In this document: in pieces, positions 8,774 through 15,931 of the stretch
Layout of the letters: the number at the start of each line of letters is the position of its first letter
Position numbering within the stretch: position 1 is the first letter of the stretch
DNA from: Daejeonella sp. JGW-45
Lineage (GTDB): Bacteria; Bacteroidota; Bacteroidia; Sphingobacteriales; Sphingobacteriaceae
Reading direction: 5' to 3'
Length of the DNA: 64,000 nucleotides
NCBI RefSeq assembly: GCF_029360805.1
Contig: NZ_JARKNC010000010.1
Location: forward strand, 609,287 to 673,286
Position numbers and translations under genes: made by a program
Notes under the pieces: generated by a model
Told to the model about the DNA's origin: nothing
Databases searched by the model: none
The model's input: only the letters and a program-made list of their open reading frames with translations

Positions 8774-9412
8774 ATGCTCCCTTTTTTAGCGGCTTTGGGT
8801 ATCAAGTCCCCAGTGCAGCATTTTTTTGAACCTTGGCTGGAAGTAAGCTCTGAAACAGAATTACAGTTTTCCTATACAGATCAGGCAATTAACCGAAAAA
8901 AAAGGGAAGTCATAAATGCATATGGTAGCCTTATTCCGTCAACAACCGGGATTTGGTGTGCGGGTGCTCATCATCCACATACAGTCAAACATAACTTTCT
9001 TTTTTATTCAGCGATAGAAGTCCTAAGTTTTTGTAGCATGAATACAGACTGGCTGGCAAAGCCAGGTAACGTTGCATTTTCAGCGCTTGGTCTATGCCCT
9101 GTAGCCAGTCAGGTTGAGATGCTCCGATCCAGATTTCCTAACGCCCGTCTGCATACTGTTTTTGGAAATGATGTATTAGGAAGGATCGCGGACTGCAAAG
9201 TTGCTTTATGGGCTAAAGGAAAGGATGCTGATTTTCATATGCATCAGGATATAATTATTGCACAGTACAACAGTAAGACTTTCCGAATACCCGAGCCAAT
9301 ATTTTCTCTTCACTTCTTTGAACAGAAATGTAGTCTTCGGGCAGGCATCCGTACCCATAAACCAAAAGCAGGGTTTACCACTTTTCTTGAACTTCTCAAA
9401 GAAGCACCTTGA
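8774..9412 (+). CDS. Uncharacterised ICE protein, possibly degenerate Toprim-like
   Basis: A 212-residue soluble protein starting two bases after the previous stop. The central part (LFYSAIEVLSF ... FSALGL ... LHTVFGNDVLGRIADCKVALWAKGKD) follows the order of a Toprim fold as seen in DNA-primase-like proteins of mobile elements: an E-containing strand, then a D-x-x-G-R-like strand. Here the usual DxD is reduced to GND, so activity is doubtful. The Toprim suggestion is pattern-based and weak; otherwise it is a conserved hypothetical. Confidence 0.6.
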   Translation: MLPFLAALGIKSPVQHFFEPWLEVSSETELQFSYTDQAINRKKREVINAYGSLIPSTTGIWCAGAHHPHTVKHNFLFYSAIEVLSFCSMNTDWLAKPGNVAFSALGLCPVASQVEMLRSRFPNARLHTVFGNDVLGRIADCKVALWAKGKDADFHMHQDIIIAQYNSKTFRIPEPIFSLHFFEQKCSLRAGIRTHKPKAGFTTFLELLKEAP

Positions 9413-9443
9413 TAAAAAGATAACAGCGCTAAACACTAAACTT

Positions 9444-9776
9444 ATGATTCCAGAGCAATTTAAGATCAACACGTTGTTGAAAGTAAACATATTTGGCCAT
9501 GCGGTTGATGTGAACTATGCCTATTACTGGCCAAGAATAAAAGAAGAGCAACTAAAGCTCAAAGATGAAGGTCCGCTGGTTAGCCACATCGAATTTCGCT
9601 CTGACTCTAAAATTATCAGCGAAACTGGATATCGTTCACATTTCTTTCACAGTGTCCTCCTGGAAGATACCACCAATGAAACAGTTCAGCAGCTTGTAAC
9701 CGAAATTGGTGAGATGCTGGCCAAAGAAAACGGCTATGAGCCTAGATCTCCAACCAATCAAATGAGCCTCTTTTAA
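9444..9776 (+). CDS. Small conserved ICE protein, 110 residues
   Basis: The ATG at 9444 gives a compact 110-residue protein; the frame is open further upstream, but that part overlaps the preceding gene and lacks sense. It has a beta-rich first half with several Tyr residues, a central SHIEFRSD motif, a helical ETVQQLVTEIGEMLAKENG segment and a C-terminal NQMSLF tail. NQxSLF-like tails resemble beta-clamp-binding peptides (QxxLF class), which could mean recruitment to the replication clamp; this is a suggestion only. The family is not recognised. Confidence 0.62.
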   Translation: MIPEQFKINTLLKVNIFGHAVDVNYAYYWPRIKEEQLKLKDEGPLVSHIEFRSDSKIISETGYRSHFFHSVLLEDTTNETVQQLVTEIGEMLAKENGYEPRSPTNQMSLF

Positions 9777-9822
9777 TCATCACTCAATTTTCTATTTATT
9801 CACTTATTAAAATCAAATTATC

Positions 9823-10701
9823 ATGAACGAAAAAAATCTCGATTACCTTAAAAAAGTTCTGGATAACCTGGGTTTTGGAACCCGGCTTAATGATGTCCTG
9901 GAAACTGCTATCCGCCGGGAGATTCCCCGGTTTACCTTGGGTTTAAACAATACTCATAGGCCCGCTGAAGTAAAAGATCAGAACATACCAAGAACAGACC
10001 ATATTCGGTTTGAACTGAATTTTAACAAAGCCAAAGAAAGCGATATGTACTTCCTGAATGATTACCTGGTTACTCTCCGTAAACAAGGAGAGCCTGTGCC
10101 GCGCATACAAACATTTGACTTGGAAAGAGATCATCGTATCACGGCTTTACAGGCATGGAAACTATTATCTGGCTTATCTTTTGAAAAGGATGTTTATCCA
10201 AAACAGAACAGCGAAGAAAAAAATGCTGAAAAGCCAGAGAAAACAAAGGTGTGGTTTAAATTAAATCTTGACGTTACGGATGCTTACGGTAACCACCCAT
10301 TACGTACATTCTACCCCGAATATCAATACAACTTGTCGGACAGCCTGGCTAAATATCCGTTGAAAGGCTTAGAAGATGCAATCAAAAAAGAAGAAGTATT
10401 AAAAACCTTGAAATATGGCAACTTCCAGGATGCGGAACTTACAATCGGAAAAAAATCAATACCGGTAATGCTTGCAGCTAACCCTCAGATGAAAACCATT
10501 GATATCTACGATAAAAACGGGAGAGAGATCCGCGATGAAGAGATCTTTCCTGAACGAGCGGCTGCTCAAAACGCAAAAGCGGAAACTTCAGCTGGGGTAA
10601 AAAATGAAAAAAATGCTGTAACCCAGTCAGCTCCGGAAAAGACGGAACAACCGTGGAAGCAAGAGCCGGAACTAGCAAGCGCCAAAACTATAGGGAGGTA
10701 A
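9823..10701 (+). CDS. Conserved ICE protein, DUF3945-like C-terminal part
   Basis: A 292-residue soluble protein. The opening (LKKVLDNLGFGTRLNDVLETAIRREIPRFTL) and the repeated use of FKLNLDV / FELNFNK strands are familiar from hypothetical proteins carried in Bacteroidota conjugative elements. The last 60 residues are a low-complexity Glu/Lys/Ala/Gln tail. No catalytic motif is visible. It is separated from the previous gene by 46 A/T-rich bases and probably belongs to the same transcript. Confidence 0.68.
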   Translation: MNEKNLDYLKKVLDNLGFGTRLNDVLETAIRREIPRFTLGLNNTHRPAEVKDQNIPRTDHIRFELNFNKAKESDMYFLNDYLVTLRKQGEPVPRIQTFDLERDHRITALQAWKLLSGLSFEKDVYPKQNSEEKNAEKPEKTKVWFKLNLDVTDAYGNHPLRTFYPEYQYNLSDSLAKYPLKGLEDAIKKEEVLKTLKYGNFQDAELTIGKKSIPVMLAANPQMKTIDIYDKNGREIRDEEIFPERAAAQNAKAETSAGVKNEKNAVTQSAPEKTEQPWKQEPELASAKTIGR

Positions 10702-10814
10702 GTCCTAGTAATTTCCCTTGACTTGCAGGAGAGCGGATATCCCTTTGCGCATATGTACCATGTTTACGCTGGGTACGCTTTAGCGCCGGAAGTCCCGCAC
10801 ACCTTCAGGCACCC

Positions 10815-10879
10815 AAGCCTGGAAAGAACAGCCCTAAACTTCCCGTTTTTCAAACGGCTGGGCTGTTCATGCCAGGCTT
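10815..10879. ncRNA. Long stacked hairpin in the 10702-10931 gap, possible structured RNA element
   Basis: Three nested complementary blocks: AAGCCTGG (10815-10822) with CCAGGCTT (10872-10879), GAACAGCCC (10826-10834) with GGGCTGTTC (10860-10868), and CCGTTT (10843-10848) with AAACGG (10852-10857), loop TTC. Each pair is perfect, giving 23 base pairs with two internal loops. There is no long T run directly after it, so it is not a typical terminator. It lies in a GC-rich noncoding stretch 53 bases ahead of the small gene at 10932. It may be a leader structure, an attenuator or a DNA element used in transfer. Confidence 0.5.
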
Positions 10880-10931
10880 TATCATTCCCGCCCGCCTGGA
10901 CGCTGATCACTACCACTTTAAATCTTATAAA

Positions 10932-11132
10932 ATGAAACGTTTACTACAAAAGGTCGACCGGGTCAGAGCATCCGGAACAGCTACGCTAAATCTGGATCCA
11001 GTCTCTCCCTATTATAATTTGTCAGGCAAAAGATTCAAGGTTGAAAGTATGGGTACCCCCGGTTACAATTGCCGGATTACACTGTTAATCGATGATAAGC
11101 CAGTGGATTTTACCATAAATGATATCCTCTGA
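10932..11132 (+). CDS. Small conserved protein, 66 residues
   Basis: The ATG at 10932 (after CTTATAAA) opens a 66-residue protein; an in-frame upstream start would run through the hairpin and is rejected. The sequence has a basic N terminus (MKRLLQKVDRVR) and then alternating hydrophobic strands ending in VDFTINDIL, consistent with a tiny beta-sheet protein. No family is recognised. It is preceded by the structured 10815-10879 element. Confidence 0.6.
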   Translation: MKRLLQKVDRVRASGTATLNLDPVSPYYNLSGKRFKVESMGTPGYNCRITLLIDDKPVDFTINDIL

Positions 11133-11312
11133 CCAAACTCAGATCTAGTTTACACTTAAGTTTTTCCAGCATGGGTACATTAAGATTACGAACTCCCAAT
11201 AACTATTATGGGCTATGCAAAAACATTGCTCTGGGAGCAACAAAAAACGGGTGCTTACATGAGAAATTGGAAGGTGAATAAGAAAATTATTTACCAGCTA
11301 AAAAAAGAAAAA

Positions 11313-11540
11313 TTAATATGAATGACGTTTCTTTTGGTCATAAATCCATTGCTCGAACTGACGCTCTTTCTGTTTACGCTGAGCGCGTTTTTTCGATCTG
11401 GAGTTAATATATAACACAAGCAGAAACAATACACCAAAAGCAACAGGTACAGCAATCGTGGAATTTTTCATGCTTATACCGGCCAGCATAATGCCGGTAA
11501 CGATAATTGAGGTGAGTAGGAAAAGAAGTATTGTTCTCAT
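11313..11540 (-). CDS. Small two-helix membrane protein
   Basis: A 75-residue protein on the minus strand. Two hydrophobic helices (about residues 4-22 and 29-45) are followed by a strongly basic, Gln-rich cytoplasmic tail (SRSKKRAQRKQKE). No homologue is recognised. Orientation is opposite to the flanking ICE genes, which marks the change from the conjugation module to the cargo module. It could be a stand-alone membrane protein or a small toxin-like peptide. Confidence 0.5.
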   Translation of the reverse strand: MRTILLFLLTSIIVTGIMLAGISMKNSTIAVPVAFGVLFLLVLYINSRSKKRAQRKQKERQFEQWIYDQKKRHSY

Positions 11541-12107
11541 AGCCTTATTGCTTTAATTAGCTAACCAAATTACAATAGATAACGCTTACTCAAATTTACG
11601 AAATTTAGTACAAACAACAAAGTAAATGGCTCATCGATACTCTGATTTTGTATTCTAAGGTGTTTGAAGAAAACAATAATTTATTAGAGACAATGATCCC
11701 CAGAGCATTGCCTGTTGATCACAGATACGGCAATGGACAATTGCTATTCAGAAAGCCGCCCCGTTAAATATATGACAAAAGTCTATATCGAAGCTAAGGG
11801 TGTTATCGAAATAAATAATCGTTCCTTACAGTGCGTCAATAAACTGTTAATAGCATCGGACGACTGGTATTTATCCCAGATCGCTGTAATAAATAACCCC
11901 AATAAGACTCAGTAATAGGCATGTTTACTAAATAAATATTCAGGGTGATAACAAATAAGTTGCGCGCGAAACATAGAAACGGTATTTAAATACTTGGTAA
12001 TTTGGTCGCGATCTTGACCATTATAAAGTACCTTTGAGCTAGGTATAAAAAGGAAATTTTATATATTTAAAGAACGTTAAAATCATCGCTACAAGAAACA
12101 TTTTATT
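11541..12107. other. 567-base intergenic stretch ahead of ietA
   Basis: Mostly A/T-rich and without a convincing gene. A 66-codon frame at 11715-11915 (+) is open; its last 47 codons from the ATG at 11772 have plausible composition (VYIEAKGVIEINNRSL), but support is weak. A -7 promoter box for ietA is at 12029-12036. Nothing else is seen. Confidence 0.4.
12029..12036 (+). promoter_or_regulatory. -7 promoter box for ietAS (TACCTTTG)
   Basis: TACCTTTG matches the Bacteroidota -7 consensus TAnnTTTG, 71 bases ahead of the ietA start. TTTG at 12001-12004 is a possible -33 element, with a rather long spacer of 24 bases. Confidence 0.45.
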
Positions 12108-13106
12108 ATGAACCAGGACTTAATGATCAGATTGTTCCGTTCCATCGATGGGGAGCCAAAGGACGATATAGTTAAAGTCGCCGAGGTTATTATTGATGAT
12201 GAACGCAAGAAGGGACACATGCGCTTAGCTGACCGTCTAAAAAACATACTTGACAAGAATATTAATTATCACCAGTCTTTTAAAGGTGAACTCAAAAACA
12301 TACTTGGCAGTCACGTTAGCATCCCTACCGACAAAAGAAACAATATACCCTTAGCCAACGAGATACCCCGTGAGCAGCTTCGTTATGAAATGATCCTGTC
12401 TCCAGAGGTTGAAGAAAAGATCCAGCGCATAGAAAAGGAATACGTTGCGCGTGAGCGCTTGGCCCATTTTGGATTAAAACCGAGGAAAAGAATCTTAATG
12501 CACGGTTCTCCCGGCTGCGGTAAAAGTATGAGCGCAGAAAGGATCGCCTGGAATATCGGGCTGCCCTTTTTAAAGGTAAAATTTGAAGCCATCATATCCT
12601 CTTACCTAGGTGAATCGGCCTCTAATTTAAAGTTGCTGTTTGAAGCTATTAAAAGCTATCCTTGTGTACTGTTGTTAGATGAATTTGATTTTATAGCAAA
12701 AGCGCGTGACAACAAACAGGATGTGGGCGAAATGCACCGGGTAGTCAATATTTTATTGAATGTGCTAGAAGATTACGATGGCCCAGGAATCATTATTGCA
12801 ACTACCAATTTGGAAGGTTCCATTGACAGGGCTTTATTCAGGAGGTTTGACGATATTATTGAGATGCCCAAGCCTGGCAGGTCTGAGATCACTGAAATTT
12901 TGAAATCCACTTTAGGATCTATCAAAACGTCCAAAGAAATAAAATGGAGTGTCTTAGCCGGAAAGATGGTTGGCTTCTCTGCTGCTCTGATCGTAAAAAT
13001 AGCTAATGACGCGGCCAAGCTGTCAGTTATAAAAGGCAATGATAGCGTCGATGCTTGCTATTTTGACGAATCTTTAAAAGAGAATCAATTATATATCAAA
13101 TCATAA
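12108..13106 (+). CDS. ietA: IetA-like AAA ATPase of an IetAS defence/stability pair
   Basis: A 332-residue AAA-family ATPase with Walker A GSPGCGKS (residues 133-140), Walker B LLLDEFD (188-194), sensor-1 Asn at about 234 in IIATTN and arginine-finger residues in LFRRFDD (245-248). The N-terminal 100 residues are helical and would recognise the partner. The subtilisin gene begins one base after this stop. AAA ATPase plus subtilase adjacent pairs are known as IetAS, first described as a plasmid stability locus and later listed among anti-phage systems (Gao et al. 2020). The assignment rests on domain pairing and order. Confidence 0.82.
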   Translation: MNQDLMIRLFRSIDGEPKDDIVKVAEVIIDDERKKGHMRLADRLKNILDKNINYHQSFKGELKNILGSHVSIPTDKRNNIPLANEIPREQLRYEMILSPEVEEKIQRIEKEYVARERLAHFGLKPRKRILMHGSPGCGKSMSAERIAWNIGLPFLKVKFEAIISSYLGESASNLKLLFEAIKSYPCVLLLDEFDFIAKARDNKQDVGEMHRVVNILLNVLEDYDGPGIIIATTNLEGSIDRALFRRFDDIIEMPKPGRSEITEILKSTLGSIKTSKEIKWSVLAGKMVGFSAALIVKIANDAAKLSVIKGNDSVDACYFDESLKENQLYIKS

Positions 13107-15623
13107 ATGGCAGAATTCCCGCATCTGCCATTAGTACAAACCATCACCGGTATCCATAAACCGCCGAAAGGTGGGGGCAACAACGCTCTTGATCCCCGAA
13201 CCAGCAATAATCTTGCAAACAGAGGCCAGCACGGACAAAGCCTGAAGAACATCACTACGGGGCTGAGGGATGATCGGAGCAAGGTCATCGACGAGCGAAG
13301 AGCAGCAGGTTTACCGGACCTGCCGGGGCAGGACGCCATCCCCATATTTTTGCAGGTTGATACCAAGTTGTTTAACATCGAATCCCTTCGCGGCATGGGA
13401 ATTGAGATCATCGCAGAAGAACTGGATGGATTTATAATCGGTGCCAGCAGTGATGGCTTTACTTCCTTACATGCCAAGATCGATAAATTCATTAACGAAG
13501 AAGGAAAATTCAAGAACCAGGCTGCACAGTTATGGCAGATCGTTGCTGGAAACCAATGGCGCGCCCAGCAAATCCTTTCTGAAGAGCTCTTTGCAAAATG
13601 GCCAAACATTGCGGACGATGATACGCTTATTGTGGATATCTCCGTCGCGTGTTATATAAATAAACCCCCTCAGCCTGTTATGGAGGAAGGGGAGGAAGAA
13701 CAACACTACCAGGCGAAGCCGGCAAGATGGGAAGCCAAAATTCAGGAGATAGAGCTTCAGAAATCTGATCTTGCGGATGAACGGGCAGAATCGATCCAGG
13801 AATTTTTATCGGTATATAGTGCTGACATCAACCCTGAAAGTGTGCAATTTGAAGATAGCTTTTGTTTTCGGGTCACTTTGCCGGGACAGGCTTTAAAAGA
13901 TTTTGTCCTGAACTATCCTTACGTCTTTGAAGTGATTGAATACGTTGAGGTTGATGCTCCTTTAATCATTGACGGGGAAGTGGTTGAAAATGATCTGGAC
14001 ATCGTAGCCCCGCAAGATAATGCCCCTAAAATATGTATTATTGACAGCGGGATGCAGGAAAACCACCGCCTGTTAGCACCGGCGATTTTAGCCCTGGAAT
14101 CTGTAAACTACGATCCTTTTGATGCGACAACGGCCGATTTGGTTGCGCAGGGCGGACATGGTACTAGGGTTACCGGAGCGGTGCTGTACGGCGAGGATAT
14201 CCCGGCTCAGGGGTCGCACCAGCTGCATTGTTTTATTCTAAATGCCAGGGTGTTAAATCGCGATAATATGATGTCCTCCCAACTTTATCCTCCAGCGTTA
14301 ATGGGCGATATCGTTTACAATTTTGTTGATTCAAAAATATTTAATCTTTCCATAAATACGACCATACCTTGCCGGTTGGTACATATGTCTCCCTGGGCCG
14401 CCGCCATTGATCAGTTGTCGCATGAAGAAGAAGTGCTGTTCATTGTGTCTGCTGGTAATTTAAAAAAATCCACAGGTGTGGTTACTAATCCCGGCATCAT
14501 GGAACATGTGGCTGCTGGAAGAAACTATCCACAGTATCTGCTGGAAGCAAGTTGCCGAATCGCCGATCCTGCCCAAAGCAAATTTGCCATAACGGTCGGG
14601 TCAGTATGTCTTGGTGACTTTGAAGACCCTGACAGGATCTCTTTTGGCCAGCGTGACACAATATCCTCATTCTCAAGAACTGGTTTAGGACTATGGGGTG
14701 GTATTAAACCGGAAGTTGTCGAATACGGCGGTGATTGGGTTAGAGAGAAGCTGGGCACTAACCTATCCTATGAAAACTCAATTAATCCGCTGCTAGTACG
14801 AGCTGGTGGAACCGGAGTTGACCGGGGAACGGTCGGGACTTCGTTTTCTGCTCCGAAGGTAACGCATATCGCTTCCAAATTACAGGCGGCATTCCCTAAT
14901 GAAAGTGCATTACTATATAAAACATTAATAATACAATCAGCCAGATTGCCTCAAAACTTATTCAGGACACCCACCCTGACAGCCATGCGGATGTTTGGAT
15001 ACGGTATGCCCAATTTGAACAGAGCAACGGAAAACTCCGAAAGGAGGGTTACCCTTGTGGAAAGTGCAACTGTAAAACCGGGCGTCGCCAACCTTTACAC
15101 GATTTACATTCCACAGGAGCTCAGACGGCCGGGAGAGGATTTTGATATCCTCATCGAGGTAACATTATGTTACACGGCTAAACCCCGTCGAACACGCAGG
15201 AGAACGCAATCTTATTTGTCGTCTTGGCTCAGTTGGGAATCATCAAAGATCGGCGAATTATACGATCCGTTTAAAGCCAGGGTATTGAAACACATGGAAG
15301 ATCCTGAAGCTGACTCAGTGGAGGATAACAATTCAATTAAATGGTCTGTCTGGTCAAACCCAGGATGGGGTACGGTAAAAGGATTAAAAAGACAAGACAG
15401 CGCAACGCAGAAAGATTGGATTGTTGTTAAATCCAATACTTTGCCGGAACAATTATCCTTCGCCGTTATCGGCCATAAAGGATGGGAAAGAGATCTTTTC
15501 GAGGAAGTGCCTTTTTCTTTTGCCGTAAGCCTCGAAGTGCTTGATGGTGAACTGGAAATCTATGAACGGATCAGGGCAGTCAACCAGGTTGAAGTTGAGC
15601 AGCAAATTCAAGTAGTGATTTGA
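13107..15623 (+). CDS. ietS: IetS-like subtilisin-family serine protease
   Basis: An 838-residue cytoplasmic S8 peptidase without signal peptide. A 300-residue N-terminal region precedes the catalytic domain. The triad is present: Asp313 in IIDSG, His351 in GGHGT and Ser579 in GTSFSAP, with the oxyanion Asn451 in VSAGN. A C-terminal beta-rich region (about residues 640-838) is separate from the protease. It starts directly after the ietA stop (TAA then ATG), so the two are co-translated. In the IetAS model the protease is the effector and the ATPase its controller. All catalytic residues are intact, so the system may be active. Confidence 0.85.
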   Translation: MAEFPHLPLVQTITGIHKPPKGGGNNALDPRTSNNLANRGQHGQSLKNITTGLRDDRSKVIDERRAAGLPDLPGQDAIPIFLQVDTKLFNIESLRGMGIEIIAEELDGFIIGASSDGFTSLHAKIDKFINEEGKFKNQAAQLWQIVAGNQWRAQQILSEELFAKWPNIADDDTLIVDISVACYINKPPQPVMEEGEEEQHYQAKPARWEAKIQEIELQKSDLADERAESIQEFLSVYSADINPESVQFEDSFCFRVTLPGQALKDFVLNYPYVFEVIEYVEVDAPLIIDGEVVENDLDIVAPQDNAPKICIIDSGMQENHRLLAPAILALESVNYDPFDATTADLVAQGGHGTRVTGAVLYGEDIPAQGSHQLHCFILNARVLNRDNMMSSQLYPPALMGDIVYNFVDSKIFNLSINTTIPCRLVHMSPWAAAIDQLSHEEEVLFIVSAGNLKKSTGVVTNPGIMEHVAAGRNYPQYLLEASCRIADPAQSKFAITVGSVCLGDFEDPDRISFGQRDTISSFSRTGLGLWGGIKPEVVEYGGDWVREKLGTNLSYENSINPLLVRAGGTGVDRGTVGTSFSAPKVTHIASKLQAAFPNESALLYKTLIIQSARLPQNLFRTPTLTAMRMFGYGMPNLNRATENSERRVTLVESATVKPGVANLYTIYIPQELRRPGEDFDILIEVTLCYTAKPRRTRRRTQSYLSSWLSWESSKIGELYDPFKARVLKHMEDPEADSVEDNNSIKWSVWSNPGWGTVKGLKRQDSATQKDWIVVKSNTLPEQLSFAVIGHKGWERDLFEEVPFSFAVSLEVLDGELEIYERIRAVNQVEVEQQIQVVI

Positions 15624-15931
15624 TTTGAAGCACTGCGAGATATTATGCAGCTCTTATTACGTCGTTTTTCTAATAAGTATGATCACAGCCATCTTGCAGC
15701 TGTTTGAAAGCTAAAAGCGCCAAACGATTTAAGTACATTACCGACTCCGTTATAGTATGATGTATCCACTAAAATTTCTGAGTCTAGAACTTTTTGCTAA
15801 AATATTTAGTTATAAAATCGTAGATTGTCCTGGTTAAAACTCATTATGGTGTAACGGCAAATATTACCAAGCGGGGGATTGTAATCTTAAGAATTAAATT
15901 CCTTAAATGTACTTTTGCCAATTTCTAAGAT
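15624..15931. other. 308-base gap between ietS and the methylase gene
   Basis: No gene is seen. It holds a -7 box at 15910-15917 and a sequence near 15850-15900 that superficially resembles a tRNA but cannot be folded as one. Confidence 0.4.
15910..15917 (+). promoter_or_regulatory. -7 promoter box for the methylase operon (TACTTTTG)
   Basis: TACTTTTG fits TAnnTTTG and lies 15 bases before the methylase ATG at 15932. The transcript would then have a very short leader. No good -33 element is at the usual distance. Confidence 0.4.

Noticed and set aside
10869-10931. Upstream extension of the small gene starting at 10932
   Set aside because: It would translate the right arm of the hairpin; the ATG at 10932 has a better leader and composition.
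13085-13609. 174-codon antisense frame over the start of the ietS-like gene
   Set aside because: It lies fully within a convincing coding region on the other strand and shows no domain.
15840-15915. Possible tRNA-like sequence (ATGGTGTAACGG resembles a D arm)
   Set aside because: No T-arm consensus, no consistent acceptor stem and no CCA or proper anticodon arm can be formed.
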